Positions 28,771 to 37,904 of a stretch of 64,000 nt of DNA are shown piece by piece (position 1 is the stretch's first letter; each line of letters opens with the position of its first letter). The stretch lies in NCBI GenBank assembly GCA_016195915.1, contig JACPYS010000012.1, forward strand, positions 167,810 to 231,809, given 5' to 3'. Origin of the DNA: Betaproteobacteria bacterium (lineage in GTDB: Bacteria > Pseudomonadota > Gammaproteobacteria > Burkholderiales > SG8-39). The notes under the pieces were generated by a model that was given only the letters and a program-made list of their open reading frames with translations, did no database searches and was not told where the DNA came from. Made by a program: the position numbers and the translations under genes.

Positions 28771-29466
28771 GTGACTTACGTCGCCCTCATCCCGGCTGCG
28801 GGCAGCGGCACGCGCATGGCGAGCGAGCTGCCCAAGCAGTACCTGCGTCTGGCCGGGATGCCGATGCTCTATCACGCCGTGCGATGTCTTGCAGTGGAGC
28901 CGATCGAGACGGTGTTCGTGGTGCTCGGCGCCGAGGACACGGAATTTGCCCGGCAGGACTGGGGAGAATTCGCCGGATGCGTCGAACCGCTGTATTGCGG
29001 CGGCGCGGCGCGCCGCGATTCGGTGTACAACGGACTTGTGGCGGCGATGGGCGCGGTGGACGCCGACGACTGGGTGCTGGTGCACGACGCGGCACGCCCG
29101 TGCCTGCCGCGTGCCGACCTCGACCGGTTGATCGCCGAAGTATCCGGCGACGCAGTCGGTGGATTGCTCGCGCTGCCCGTGGCCGACACGGTAAAGCGCG
29201 TGCGACGCGGTGGCGAGCTGCGCGTCGAGGCGACCGAGGACCGTTCACTGCTGTGGCTCGCGCAGACGCCGCAGATGTTTCGGGCGGGCCTGCTTGCCGA
29301 GGCGCTACGCGCTGCGAAAGGCGAAGTGACCGACGAAGCGGGAGCGGTGGAGCAGTTGGGATTGAAGCCGAGGGTGGTGAGGGGCAGTCACCAGAACCTC
29401 AAGGTGACGTATCCGGAAGATCTCGCGATTGCCGAGGCCATATTGGCGCGGCGCGAGTTGAGGTAG
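28771..29466 (+). CDS. ispD: 2-C-methyl-D-erythritol 4-phosphate cytidylyltransferase
   Basis: IspD transfers CMP to methylerythritol phosphate in the MEP isoprenoid pathway. The nucleotide-binding start [33 protein letters not shown] and the end [20 protein letters not shown] are characteristic. The start is GTG at 28771 with no good ribosome site, so the exact N-terminus is somewhat uncertain, though the homology begins only three residues later. It is followed 8 bases later by ispF. Confidence 0.95.
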   Translation: MTYVALIPAAGSGTRMASELPKQYLRLAGMPMLYHAVRCLAVEPIETVFVVLGAEDTEFARQDWGEFAGCVEPLYCGGAARRDSVYNGLVAAMGAVDADDWVLVHDAARPCLPRADLDRLIAEVSGDAVGGLLALPVADTVKRVRRGGELRVEATEDRSLLWLAQTPQMFRAGLLAEALRAAKGEVTDEAGAVEQLGLKPRVVRGSHQNLKVTYPEDLAIAEAILARRELR

Positions 29467-29474
29467 GAGCAGCC

Positions 29475-29963
29475 ATGCGCGTTGGGCAGGGCCTGGACGT
29501 TCACGCACTGGTGTCGGATCGCAAGCTGGTGATCGGAGGCGTGGAGATCCCGTACCACCAGGGACTCGAGGGGCATTCGGACGCGGACGTGCTCCTGCAC
29601 GCGATCTGCGATGCGCTGATCGGCGCTGCCGGACTCGGTGATATCGGGGAGCATTTCCCCGACCACGACGCGCGTTACTCCGGGCTCGACAGCCGGGTCC
29701 TGCTGCGCGACGTCGCAAGAAAGCTTGCTGCGGCCAAATGGCGCGTGGGGAACGTTGACGCAACCATCGTTGCGCAGGCCCCGCGCATGGCCCCGCACCT
29801 CCCGAAGATGATCGGCAACATCGCGGCCGACCTCGGCGTGTCGCCGGCCGCGATCAACATCAAGGCCACCACCACGGAGCGCCTGGGATTCGCCGGGCGA
29901 GGCGAGGGCATCGCCGCCATGGCGGTCGCGCTCATCGCGGCGATCGACCCGGATGACGACTGA
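29475..29963 (+). CDS. ispF: 2-C-methyl-D-erythritol 2,4-cyclodiphosphate synthase
   Basis: IspF closes the cyclic diphosphate in the MEP pathway. [20 protein letters not shown] has the zinc-binding DxH (DVH), and [20 protein letters not shown] supplies the other zinc ligands; [13 protein letters not shown] and [19 protein letters not shown] are also typical. The length of 162 residues is normal. The start is ATG 29475 with AGGAGC upstream; the long track ORF is an N-terminal extension inside ispD. Its stop overlaps the next gene (TGATG). Confidence 0.95.
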   Translation: MRVGQGLDVHALVSDRKLVIGGVEIPYHQGLEGHSDADVLLHAICDALIGAAGLGDIGEHFPDHDARYSGLDSRVLLRDVARKLAAAKWRVGNVDATIVAQAPRMAPHLPKMIGNIAADLGVSPAAINIKATTTERLGFAGRGEGIAAMAVALIAAIDPDDD

Positions 29964-30583
29964 TGTATTCCCCTGCCTACAATCAGGTCGAAGACCGCGC
30001 GCAGCAACTGGAGTTGATGCGTGGCAACAACTTCGCGATTCTCGTCACGGGTGCCGGAGGGGAATTGCAGGCCTCCCACCTGGTATGCCTGGTCGAGGAG
30101 CGCGGTGATGCAGTCGCCATCGTCGGCCACATGGCGAAGTCCAATCCGCAGTGGCAGTCATTTTTCGACGACGATGTCCTGCTCATCTTCCACGGACCTC
30201 ACGCCTACGTCTCGCCGCGCTGGTATGAGCAGAAGGAACGCGTGCCCACTTGGAACTACGCTGCCTTGCACGTCTATGGAAAGGTGCGCGTGATCGATGC
30301 GGGTGACACCAAGCACGCGGTGATGCGCCGGCTCGTAGCGGTTCAGGATCCCGCCTGGCTGGCCGAATTCGATGCGTTGCGACCCGAGTACCTGGGCTCG
30401 ATGCTCGACGGAATCGTCGCGTTCGAGGTGCAGGTTTCGCGCCTCGAGACGCGCTGGAAGCTATCCCAGAACCGTGGCAGGCGCGAGCAGGAACGGATTG
30501 CCGCGGCGCTGGAGAATTCTGCAGACAGCGCCGGGCGGGCCACCGCGGAGCTCACGCGCCGGCACATGGTGGAGAACGAGTGA
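29963..30583 (+). CDS. PaiB-family FMN-binding protein
   Basis: The 206 residues start [20 protein letters not shown] and contain QASHLVCLVE, GHMAKSNPQWQSF, VLLIFHGPHAYVSPRWYEQK and VPTWNYAALHVYG, the signature of the PaiB negative-regulator family, which has a split-barrel flavin-binding fold. Regulation of protease genes was described for the Bacillus member; a role here is not clear, and an oxidoreductase is equally possible. It is translationally linked to ispF and thpR. Confidence 0.88.
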   Translation: MYSPAYNQVEDRAQQLELMRGNNFAILVTGAGGELQASHLVCLVEERGDAVAIVGHMAKSNPQWQSFFDDDVLLIFHGPHAYVSPRWYEQKERVPTWNYAALHVYGKVRVIDAGDTKHAVMRRLVAVQDPAWLAEFDALRPEYLGSMLDGIVAFEVQVSRLETRWKLSQNRGRREQERIAAALENSADSAGRATAELTRRHMVENE

Positions 30584-31110
30584 GCGCCGCCGCGCCCTGG
30601 AGGTTGTTTCTCGCGGTCTGGCCGGCACCCGAGATCGCAATGGCACTGAATGCGTGGGCGCGCACCGCCCAGGTGGAATGCGGCGGGCGCGTGACGCTTG
30701 CGGCGAACATCCACCTCACCCTCGCATTCCTCGGCGATATTTCTCCCGAGCGCGTGCCGCGGCTCGCCGATTGCGTGCGGCGAGCCGACGGCTCCGGGCA
30801 CGTGCTGGCGCTGGAGGAGGCGCGCTACTGGAAGCACAGCCGCGTGGTCTGGGCCGGGCCGCGGGAAATTCCGCCCGCGCTGGCCGCCGTTGCCGGAGCG
30901 CTGGAGCGCGAACTCGTTTTGGCCGGCTTCACGACCGAGGCGCGTGAATTCAACGCACACGTCACGCTGCTTCGCATGGCGCGCCTGCCGCGTTTGCTGC
31001 CCTCGCTGCCCTCGCTGCCCTGGCAGGTCGACGAAATCGTGCTGGTACGCTCGCAGTTGTCGTCGACGGGATCGAGCTACGCGGTGCTGGAGAGATTCCC
31101 TCTGGCGTAG
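30580..31110 (+). CDS. thpR: RNA 2',3'-cyclic phosphodiesterase (LigT/2H family)
   Basis: Two HxTx motifs, HLTLAFLGDI and HVTLLRMARL, set 93 residues apart, form the 2H phosphoesterase active site. LFLAVWPAPEIA at the start is typical of ThpR (formerly LigT). The enzyme opens 2',3'-cyclic phosphates on RNA ends. The start is GTG 30580, overlapping the paiB-like stop by 4 bases. A short in-frame repeat PSLPSLPW sits near the C-terminus. Confidence 0.9.
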   Translation: MSAAAPWRLFLAVWPAPEIAMALNAWARTAQVECGGRVTLAANIHLTLAFLGDISPERVPRLADCVRRADGSGHVLALEEARYWKHSRVVWAGPREIPPALAAVAGALERELVLAGFTTEAREFNAHVTLLRMARLPRLLPSLPSLPWQVDEIVLVRSQLSSTGSSYAVLERFPLA

Positions 31111-31133
31111 CGAAACGAACAACAGGAAATACC

Positions 31134-31664
31134 ATGGTTGCTGCACGCCACTGGTCGGAGGAGGTTTTTGCGCTATTGCGCAAGTACCGAGCCGACCTCA
31201 TCAGCTACGTACCGGATGCCGGACACGCGAAACTCATCGACCGGTGCCGCGCCGACATCGAGACGCGCGTCGTGCCCCTCACCACCGAGGAAGAAGGCGT
31301 GGCGCTTGCCACCGGCGCCTGGCTCGGTGGGACCCGCCATGTGATGCTGATGCAGTCCTCCGGTGTGGGAAACTGCATCAACATGTTCGCGATGCTCAAG
31401 ACTTGCCAGGTGCCGTTTCTCACGCTGGTCACGATGCGTGGCGATTTCGGCGAGTTCCACCCGTGGCAGATGCCGATGGGGCAGGGCACCCCCGCGGCGC
31501 TCGGGCTGATGGACTTCATCGTCCTGCGGGCGGATGCGGCGAGAGACGTCGCGCCGACAGTGGAAGCCGGTCTCAGGTTCGCCTTCAACAGCTATAACCG
31601 CGTTGCGGTGCTGTTCGGCCAGAGACTGCTCGGGGCGAAGGATTTCAGGACGGTACGCGAGTGA
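31134..31664 (+). CDS. TPP-dependent decarboxylase, alpha (PYR-type) subunit, sulfopyruvate/phosphonopyruvate decarboxylase-like
   Basis: The 176 residues hold the pyrimidine-binding half of a thiamine-diphosphate enzyme. LISYVPDAGHAKLIDRCRAD, VPLTTEEEGVALATGAWLGG (with the catalytic glutamate) and QSSGVGNCINMFAML match the ComD-type alpha subunit. It overlaps the beta subunit gene by 4 bases. Together they should decarboxylate a 3-substituted pyruvate; the exact acid is not predictable from the motifs visible here. Confidence 0.87.
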   Translation: MVAARHWSEEVFALLRKYRADLISYVPDAGHAKLIDRCRADIETRVVPLTTEEEGVALATGAWLGGTRHVMLMQSSGVGNCINMFAMLKTCQVPFLTLVTMRGDFGEFHPWQMPMGQGTPAALGLMDFIVLRADAARDVAPTVEAGLRFAFNSYNRVAVLFGQRLLGAKDFRTVRE

Positions 31665-32242
31665 AACTCGACCGGCGCAAGGTGGTGGCGGAATTGCTCA
31701 CCGAACGCGGCGCTCTGGTGGTGGTCGCAGGCCTGGGCGCCTGTGCCTGGGACATCACCGCGGCAGGGGACACGGCGCTCAATTTTCCGCTTTGGGGTGG
31801 CATGGGCGCTGCGGCGATGGTCGGGCTGGGGCTCGCACTCGCCCAACCGAGGCGCCCGGTGCTGGTGATCACCGGCGACGGCGAGATGCTGATGGGAATG
31901 TCGAGCCTCGCTACCATCGCCGTGCAACGTCCGGACAACCTCTCGATCGTGGTGCTCGACAACGAGCAGTACGGGGAGACCGGCCATCAGGCTACGCACA
32001 CCGCGATGGGAGCGGAGCTCCCGGCGATTGCGCGCGGCTGCGGATTCGACCATGCGAGCACGATCACGAAAATGGGCGCCGTGGCGGAATTGCGCAATAC
32101 GATCCACGACAGGGCGGGTTTGCGGTTTGCCGCGATCAAGATCACGCCCGCGGACTACCCCAAGGCCCTGCCGCCGCGCGACGGTGCCTGGCTCAAGCAC
32201 CGCATGCGGGTTGCGCTGCTCGGGGAGCAGGCGCACGCGTGA
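31661..32242 (+). CDS. TPP-dependent decarboxylase, beta (PP-type) subunit, sulfopyruvate/phosphonopyruvate decarboxylase-like
   Basis: The thiamine-diphosphate and magnesium motif is GDGEMLMGMSSLATIAVQRP followed by NLSIVVLDN. LWGGMGAAAMVGLGLALAQP and DNEQYGETGHQATHTAMGAE complete the ComE-like pattern. With 193 residues it pairs with the preceding subunit in a split enzyme. It ends 25 bases before the convergent alpha/beta hydrolase gene. Confidence 0.88.
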   Translation: MKLDRRKVVAELLTERGALVVVAGLGACAWDITAAGDTALNFPLWGGMGAAAMVGLGLALAQPRRPVLVITGDGEMLMGMSSLATIAVQRPDNLSIVVLDNEQYGETGHQATHTAMGAELPAIARGCGFDHASTITKMGAVAELRNTIHDRAGLRFAAIKITPADYPKALPPRDGAWLKHRMRVALLGEQAHA

Positions 32243-32266
32243 GTAAGTTGTTTGGCGCGCGGATTC

Positions 32267-33091
32267 TCAGATTCGCAGGAACCGGTCCAGGCGCTCGTTG
32301 AACCATCGGGCATGCTCGAAATAGACCGAGTGCCCGGACCCCGGGTGCTCCTCGAAGGAGCCTGACGGCAGCGCCGACGAGAGCGCGCGCACCGCGGCGG
32401 TGGGGATCACGACGTCCTCTGCCCCGCTGATGCAAAGCACCGGCATGTTCAGCGCGGCGAGGCGCTCCGGTCCGGTCGTGCGCGCCGCGTAGAGCCTGCG
32501 CCGCAGCGCTTCCTTGTCGAGTCCCGCGTTCAGGGAATCGATCTGTCGATACAGATGGTGCAGGGCCGGTCGATCGCGCGCCATGCGCTCGCCGGCTGCC
32601 GGATGGATATCGGCCGCGCGCAATCGCTTCACGCGCAGCGCCGCGTTTTCGCTCCAGCGCGCGAGGGCTGCGGGATCCGCATCGCGCAGCCTCGCCGGAT
32701 CTGCGGTGCCGGTAGTACACGCGAGGACCAGCGCCCTTACGCGCTCCGGCAAGTGCAGGGCGTACTCCAGGCAGGTCCATCCGCCCATCGACTGGGCAAC
32801 GAGGCGCACGTCGTCCAGGCCCAGATGGTCGATCAATGCTTCCAGGTCGCCGGCAAAATCCGCCGGGTCGGGTTCCCCCCGCTGCAAACGTGAGGGCGCG
32901 AATCCGCGATGCGAGAAAACGACGCAGGTGTAGCGCCCCGAGAAATGCGCAACCTGCTGCCACCACGACAGATGGTTGCCGCCCAGCCCGTGCGCAAACA
33001 CCAGCGCCGGGCCGGCACCGCAGATTTCGCAATAGATTTCCGCGTCGCCGTGCGCGACGAAGCCCTTCGTGTACTTGTAGTTCAGGCGCAT
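32267..33091 (-). CDS. Alpha/beta hydrolase
   Basis: The 274 residues show the oxyanion motif HGLGGNHLSWWQQ, the nucleophile elbow AQSMGGWTCLEY (Ser), an acidic residue in CISGAEDVVIP and the C-terminal histidine in PGSGHSVYFEHA. It resembles enol-lactone hydrolases and other carbon-bond hydrolases. No signal peptide is seen. It overlaps the MaoC-like gene by 10 bases and is therefore in one operon with it; the pair may act on the same acyl or ring-cleavage intermediate. Confidence 0.87.
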   Translation of the reverse strand: MRLNYKYTKGFVAHGDAEIYCEICGAGPALVFAHGLGGNHLSWWQQVAHFSGRYTCVVFSHRGFAPSRLQRGEPDPADFAGDLEALIDHLGLDDVRLVAQSMGGWTCLEYALHLPERVRALVLACTTGTADPARLRDADPAALARWSENAALRVKRLRAADIHPAAGERMARDRPALHHLYRQIDSLNAGLDKEALRRRLYAARTTGPERLAALNMPVLCISGAEDVVIPTAAVRALSSALPSGSFEEHPGSGHSVYFEHARWFNERLDRFLRI

Positions 33092-33945
33092 GTCAGCCTG
33101 CCGATGATAGCAGGGCGTTCGTCCTGGTCAGTCGTGAGAGCAAACAACACTTCATCGGTGCCGGCGCGCGATGTTCGCAGCGACGCTTCCACCGCATACG
33201 GCACCGGGCCTTTCAACCACGCGTCGAGGCGCCGCGGATGGGCGGCGGGCGCCGCGCTCAGGCGTGCGAGGCATTGCGCGAGGACCCGCTGCGGATGCAG
33301 GAACGCGCGCTTGAAGCCGAACAGCCTGGCGTAGGGATCCGAGAGATGGATGCCGTTGTAGTCCCCGGTGAGCGCGCCGAAACGCAACGCGCCGTCCGGG
33401 CTTGTTCGCCAGCGGCCGGCCTCATCGCCATTCACGGTTGGCGCCGAAGCGAGCGGCGAAGCGTTGCCCGGTGCTCCGAAGCTGCCTCGCGCGTAGAATG
33501 TGTTGGTGCCCTCCCAGGCGAGCTCACCGGCCTCCCTCACGCCACAGTGCACGTCCACCTCCAGTCCTTTTTCCAGTACCCGGTGGCCGGCAACGCTCGC
33601 TTCGAGCTCCAGCACCGCGTTTCGTCCGATCGCGCGATGTTGCCGAAGATGATTGCGGATCTGCAGCATGCGCCAGATCGGCACGGGGAACGCGGGATGC
33701 GTCAGCAGCGCCATCTGCAGTCGAAATCCAATCACATGCGGGAACAGGAACGGCAGATCCTCGCTGGCGGGCACACCGGACGAGGAGCAGAAACGATCGA
33801 TGTCGCGCGCAGTGGCCCTGTAGCCGCGCCAACGCATGACGATCGAGGGAAACGGCGCACCCGGACGCAGTCCCGGTGATGGCCAGAAGGCGAGCGTCAT
33901 GTAACGCAACGCGGAGGGCGGGCGGTCGAACTCCTGCAGAATCAT
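33082..33945 (-). CDS. MaoC-like (hot-dog) acyl dehydratase family protein
   Basis: The C-terminal half contains GDYNGIHLSDPYARLFGFKR followed by FLHPQR, a version of the hydratase-2 motif (D-x4-H) of MaoC enzymes. The N-terminal half (MRWRGYRATARDIDRFCSSS, LPFLFPHVIGFRLQMALL) looks like a second, degenerate hot-dog unit, as in double hot-dog hydratases. Length is 287. It probably hydrates an enoyl-thioester or a related compound. It is followed, in an overlap, by the hydrolase gene and lies 1 base after the envZ-like gene. Confidence 0.78.
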   Translation of the reverse strand: MILQEFDRPPSALRYMTLAFWPSPGLRPGAPFPSIVMRWRGYRATARDIDRFCSSSGVPASEDLPFLFPHVIGFRLQMALLTHPAFPVPIWRMLQIRNHLRQHRAIGRNAVLELEASVAGHRVLEKGLEVDVHCGVREAGELAWEGTNTFYARGSFGAPGNASPLASAPTVNGDEAGRWRTSPDGALRFGALTGDYNGIHLSDPYARLFGFKRAFLHPQRVLAQCLARLSAAPAAHPRRLDAWLKGPVPYAVEASLRTSRAGTDEVLFALTTDQDERPAIIGRLTCA

Positions 33946-33946
33946 C

Positions 33947-35245
33947 TCACGCTCGCGCGATCACGAGCCGCGCGACCAACCCGCCGTTTTCGCGCGGCAG
34001 CAATTCGACGCGCCCGCCGTGCGCTCGGGCGATGCGTTCGACGATCGCGAGGCCCAGTCCCGAGCCACCGCTGCCCGTTCTTGCCCGATCCAGCCGCGCG
34101 AAGGGCTGCTTGAGACGTTCGACTTCACCCGCCGGGATTCCCGGGCCGCGGTCGCGCACTTCGACGACTGCCGTACCGGTTGCAGCGATGGTCTCGATCT
34201 CGATCGCCCCGCCGGCATGGCGCCGCGCGTTGTCGATCAGATTCGTGATCGCCCGCCGCACCGCCATCGGGGCCAGCGTCAGGGGCGCGACGCCGCCGCG
34301 AGTACGCCTCAGCACTTCGCCGATGCGTGCGTAGCGCGATTCAATCTCGTCCAGCAGGCTCTCGAGATCCGTGAGTTGCTTGTGCTCCTGCGTGCCGCGC
34401 GCGAAATCGAGGAACTGCCCGATCACCGCGTCGATTTCCTCGATGTCGGCCGCCATCCCGTCGGCCGTCGCCTCGTCGGTGCCGGACATTTCCAGCGACA
34501 GGCGCAATCGCGCCAGCGGCGTGCGTACGTCGTGGGAAATTCCGGCGAGCACCATCGCCCGGTCGCGTTCGAGTTGCGCGAGGTCGCTCGCCATCTGGTT
34601 GAAGGCGGAGGCAAGCGTGCGCAGCTCGCGCGGGCCGGATTCGGGCAAGGGCTCCGGCGTTTCGCCCCTGCCGAGGCGCGCGGCCGCCTCCGTCAGCGCG
34701 CGCACGGGGCGATCGATGAGTGAGGCAATCACCCCTGCGCCGGTCAGTGCAAGCAGCAGCGCAAGCGCGCCCCAGCCAAACCACTGCCAGGTCGGATCGC
34801 TCTCGAAGCGCTCGCGCGGGAGTGCCACCCAGAATTCGTCCTCATCGATGAAGAAACTCACCCAGAAACTCTCGACTCCGTCTCGCGCGAACGCGAGGCG
34901 CGTGCGCTCCCCGAGCGCGCGCTTCACGCGCACGGCGACCAGGTCGATGAGAGGCTCGCGCGGCAGCAGCTCGAGCTTCTCGTTCGGATTCGCGGTGTAG
35001 ATGCGGATGCCCTCGCGCTCGTTGAGCTCGACCAGCAGTCCGCGCCGGCGCAGTGGATCGGCGTTGACGATCGCCGCGCGCGTGAGGTTGACCACACTGA
35101 TGGTCTGCTCGGCGAGTTCGTTGGCAAGCGGTTCCCGCTGGGAGCTGCGGATGATCTCGAACCAGGCGACCACCGCGACCAGCAGCAGTGCGGCAATCAG
35201 CAGGAACGTGCGCGCGAGGAGGGTGTCGGGAAGCGCTCGCCTCAC
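33947..35245 (-). CDS. envZ: Sensor histidine kinase, EnvZ type
   Basis: Two membrane segments (about residues 12-29 and 155-175) flank a periplasmic part of about 125 residues. A HAMP-like linker (RPVRALTEAAARLGRGETPE) leads to the H-box ISHDVRTPLARLRLS. The ATP-binding domain has NLIDNARRHAGGA, DRGPGIPAGEVERL and GSGLGLAIVERIARAHGG. It is encoded in a 4-base overlap after its response regulator. In relatives it senses osmolarity or acid stress and phosphorylates OmpR. Confidence 0.92.
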   Translation of the reverse strand: MRRALPDTLLARTFLLIAALLLVAVVAWFEIIRSSQREPLANELAEQTISVVNLTRAAIVNADPLRRRGLLVELNEREGIRIYTANPNEKLELLPREPLIDLVAVRVKRALGERTRLAFARDGVESFWVSFFIDEDEFWVALPRERFESDPTWQWFGWGALALLLALTGAGVIASLIDRPVRALTEAAARLGRGETPEPLPESGPRELRTLASAFNQMASDLAQLERDRAMVLAGISHDVRTPLARLRLSLEMSGTDEATADGMAADIEEIDAVIGQFLDFARGTQEHKQLTDLESLLDEIESRYARIGEVLRRTRGGVAPLTLAPMAVRRAITNLIDNARRHAGGAIEIETIAATGTAVVEVRDRGPGIPAGEVERLKQPFARLDRARTGSGGSGLGLAIVERIARAHGGRVELLPRENGGLVARLVIARA

Positions 35246-35967
35246 TTCAAATTGCCATCAGGAACGAACACGTAGCCGAACCCCCAGACCGTCTGGATGT
35301 GGCGCGGGTGGGCAGGGTCCTGCTCGATCAACTTCCTGAGTCGCGAGATCTGCACGTCGATTGAGCGGTCGAACACTTCGTACTCGCGGCCGCGCGCGAG
35401 TTCCATCAGCTTGTCGCGATTGAGCGGCTGGCGGGGATGCTGCGCGAGGACCTTGAGGACCGAGAATTCGCCCGTGGTCAGATCGACCGGATCGCCGTCG
35501 CGTTTCAGCGTGCGCGTGCCCAGGTTGAGTTCGAATGTGCCGAACCGGTGAATCTCGGTATCCGGGCTCGGCGCACCGGGCGGACCGGCCGGCTGTTTCC
35601 TTCGCAGCACCGCATTGATCCGCGCCACCAGTTCCCGAGGGTTGAACGGCTTTGGCAGGTAATCGTCGGCGCCCATTTCGAGTCCGACGATGCGATCGAC
35701 CTCGTCGCCCTTGGCGGTGAGCATGATGATCGCGGGGCCGGCGGCGTCGGCGCGCAGGCGGCGGCAGATTGCCAGGCCGTCTTCGCCCGGCAGCATCAGG
35801 TCCAGCACCATCAGGTCGAACCGGTCCTTGGCAAGGGCCTTGTCCATTGCAGTGGCGTCGGCAACGGCCCGAACGGTGAATCCCTGTTCGCCCAGGTAAC
35901 GGACCAGCAGCTCGCGCAGGCGCATGTCGTCGTCGATGACCAGGATGCGTGTCTTGAGTTCAGCCAT
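35242..35967 (-). CDS. ompR: Response regulator, OmpR type
   Basis: The receiver domain has the acid pocket VIDDDMRLRELL, the phosphoacceptor Asp56 in LMVLDLMLPGEDG and the lysine in YLPKPFNPRELV. The C-terminal winged helix (TTGEFSVLKVLAQHPRQPLN, SIDVQISRLRKLIEQDP, IQTVWGFGYVFVPDG) matches OmpR. Length 241 is normal. It is first in the ompR-envZ operon; a candidate binding site for itself lies just upstream of the gene. Confidence 0.94.
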   Translation of the reverse strand: MAELKTRILVIDDDMRLRELLVRYLGEQGFTVRAVADATAMDKALAKDRFDLMVLDLMLPGEDGLAICRRLRADAAGPAIIMLTAKGDEVDRIVGLEMGADDYLPKPFNPRELVARINAVLRRKQPAGPPGAPSPDTEIHRFGTFELNLGTRTLKRDGDPVDLTTGEFSVLKVLAQHPRQPLNRDKLMELARGREYEVFDRSIDVQISRLRKLIEQDPAHPRHIQTVWGFGYVFVPDGNLK

Positions 35968-36000
35968 GCGAGAATTCTCGGTGTTTGCACGGGGCTGGCG

Positions 36001-36045
36001 GTAACCCTTTGTTGCCGGACGCCCCGCGCCGTTACCAATTGTTAC
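36001..36045. promoter_or_regulatory. Candidate OmpR-type box upstream of ompR
   Basis: GTTACCAATTGTTAC (36031-36045) contains two GTTAC half-sites 10 bases apart, the direct-repeat spacing used by OmpR/PhoB-family winged helices. An inverted GTAAC lies at 36001-36005, just upstream of the ompR start. It sits in the 113-base gap between divergent genes and could control both. Confidence 0.4.
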
Positions 36046-36080
36046 AAAATATGGCGCAGGGACGGAGTCTGACGCATAGG

Positions 36081-36413
36081 ATGCCGGACGTGAACCGCTC
36101 TTCGCACTCCCGGATCGCTCGCTTGGCGGCGCTGGTTCTGCTCGTTTCGGGGCAGATACCGTGCGCGTACGCGCAGCACCCGCACCGGCAGGGGCCCGGC
36201 GGCCAGATGAGCCAGGAAGACCGGCGCCGGCTGCGCGACGAACTCAACGCGGCCCGGGGAGACGTCTACAAGGGCCAGAGAGAGCGGCCCGGGCAGAATC
36301 GCGGCTTGGAGCCGGTGCGCGGCACAGATCCCGGACGACTTTCCCCTGAGGAACGCGGCAAGCTGCGCCGCGACATCGAGGAAGCCAATCGCGGCCTGCC
36401 GCCGCGCCGTTAG
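36081..36413 (+). CDS. Small exported protein of unknown function
   Basis: From ATG 36081 the protein has a signal peptide (RIARLAALVLLVSGQIPCAYAQ) and a charged tail: MSQEDRRRLRDELNAARGDV and LSPEERGKLRRDIEEANRGL, a loosely repeated motif of (S)xEDRRRLRxxxxxA. The track start at 35985 would overlap the probable OmpR box. It is 110 residues and probably periplasmic. It diverges from ompR. No function is recognised. Confidence 0.65.
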   Translation: MPDVNRSSHSRIARLAALVLLVSGQIPCAYAQHPHRQGPGGQMSQEDRRRLRDELNAARGDVYKGQRERPGQNRGLEPVRGTDPGRLSPEERGKLRRDIEEANRGLPPRR

Positions 36414-36440
36414 ACGACCGGGTGCGGAGGAGGCCGCGAG

Positions 36441-37904
36441 TTGAATAAAGCTGTTTCCCTTGCGCTGCTTCTGTTCCTTTTCGCAGGACCCGCGCAGGCG
36501 GGTGGAATCGGTGCGGACGACGCGCGCCACCTGCTCAATCGCACCGGGTTCGGCGCGCGCCTCGAGGAGATCGAGGCCTGTGCGAAGCTTTCACGCGAAG
36601 AAGCGCTCGAGCGGTTGCTTGCGGGCACGCGGATTTCCCCGAACACGCCTGCACCTGAATGGGTGAACGACTGGCGCTCGCCGCGCGGCCTTCGCCAGGC
36701 GAGCGTGGAAGAGCGGATGAAGTACCAGGCGGAACTGTTCCGGCGCGGGCTGGAACTCAAGAACTGGTGGGTACGCGAAATGCTCGCGACCTCCTCGCCC
36801 CTCACGGAGAGGATGACGCTGTTCTGGCACAACCACTTCACCTCCAGCCTGCAGAAGGTGCGATCGGCAAACCTGGTGTACCGGCAGAACCTGCTGCTGC
36901 GGCGCCATGCGCTGGGCAACTTCGGTGAATTGCTTCACGCGGTGTCTAGGGACCCGGCGATGCTCGTCTACCTCGACGCTGCCGCCAGCCGCCGCGGCCA
37001 GCCGAACGAGAATTTCGCGCGCGAGGTGATGGAGCTGTTCACGCTCGGGGAGGGAAAGTACGCAGAGGCCGATGTCAAGGAAGCGGCGCGCGCTTTCACC
37101 GGCTGGTCGGTGAACCCCGATTCGGGAGTGTTCATGTGGCGGCCGTTCGCGCACGATACAGGTGTAAAGGGCGTGCTGGGTCGCTCGGGAAACCTGCGCG
37201 GGGAAGATGTCCTCGATATTCTTCTCGCGCAACCCGCGACCGCCGAATTCGTCACGACCAAGCTGTGGCGCGAATTCGTTTCGCCCGCACCATCGAGCGA
37301 AGCCGAGCGTCGCGACGCAGCTCGCATCGCACAACGCTTGCGCGAAAGCGGCTACGATATCAAGTCGGCGCTGCGCGAAGTGTTCCTGTCGGACGCGTTC
37401 TGGTCGCCCGAGAACCGCGGCTCGCTGGTGAAATCGCCCGTCGAGCTGGTGGTCGGCACCTTGCGCCAGCTCGAGGTCGAGGTTTCCGATCCGCTGCCGT
37501 TCACGCTTTTGCTGCGCCGGCTCGGCCAAGATTTGTTCTCCCCGCCCAACGTCAAGGGCTGGCCGGGCGGCGAGGCGTGGATCAATGCGACCACGCTGCT
37601 CGCGCGCAAGCAGTTCCTCGAGCGGATCACGCGCGCCGATGAGGGCGTGCGCGAGATGCGCACGATGCAACCCGCTCCTGAAGGAACACCCAGGCCCGCC
37701 GTGGAAGCGAGGGAGCGCGCATTGAAGGTCATGCAGCATGTACGATTCCAGCCGCAGAACTGGTTGCGCCAGTTTGGGGAACAGGAGTCGGCCGCGCAGT
37801 TGGTATTGCTGCCGGGCGAGCCGGCGGGGAAGGGCGCGGGGAATTCACGCGGGCTCGATCTGGTGCGCGCACTGGTTTCCGATCCGATGTACCAGTTGAA
37901 ATGA
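36441..37904 (+). CDS. DUF1800 family exported protein
   Basis: The start appears to be TTG 36441 with GGAGGA upstream, followed by a signal peptide (NKAVSLALLLFLFAGPAQAG). The domain shows ARHLLNRTGFGA, MTLFWHNHFTSSLQKV, NENFAREVMELFTLGEGKYA, EAARAFTGW and LFSPPNVKGWPGGEAWINAT, all DUF1800 hallmarks. Length 487 is typical. These proteins are almost always encoded next to a DUF1501 protein, as here; the biochemical role is unknown. Confidence 0.9.
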   Translation: MNKAVSLALLLFLFAGPAQAGGIGADDARHLLNRTGFGARLEEIEACAKLSREEALERLLAGTRISPNTPAPEWVNDWRSPRGLRQASVEERMKYQAELFRRGLELKNWWVREMLATSSPLTERMTLFWHNHFTSSLQKVRSANLVYRQNLLLRRHALGNFGELLHAVSRDPAMLVYLDAAASRRGQPNENFAREVMELFTLGEGKYAEADVKEAARAFTGWSVNPDSGVFMWRPFAHDTGVKGVLGRSGNLRGEDVLDILLAQPATAEFVTTKLWREFVSPAPSSEAERRDAARIAQRLRESGYDIKSALREVFLSDAFWSPENRGSLVKSPVELVVGTLRQLEVEVSDPLPFTLLLRRLGQDLFSPPNVKGWPGGEAWINATTLLARKQFLERITRADEGVREMRTMQPAPEGTPRPAVEARERALKVMQHVRFQPQNWLRQFGEQESAAQLVLLPGEPAGKGAGNSRGLDLVRALVSDPMYQLK

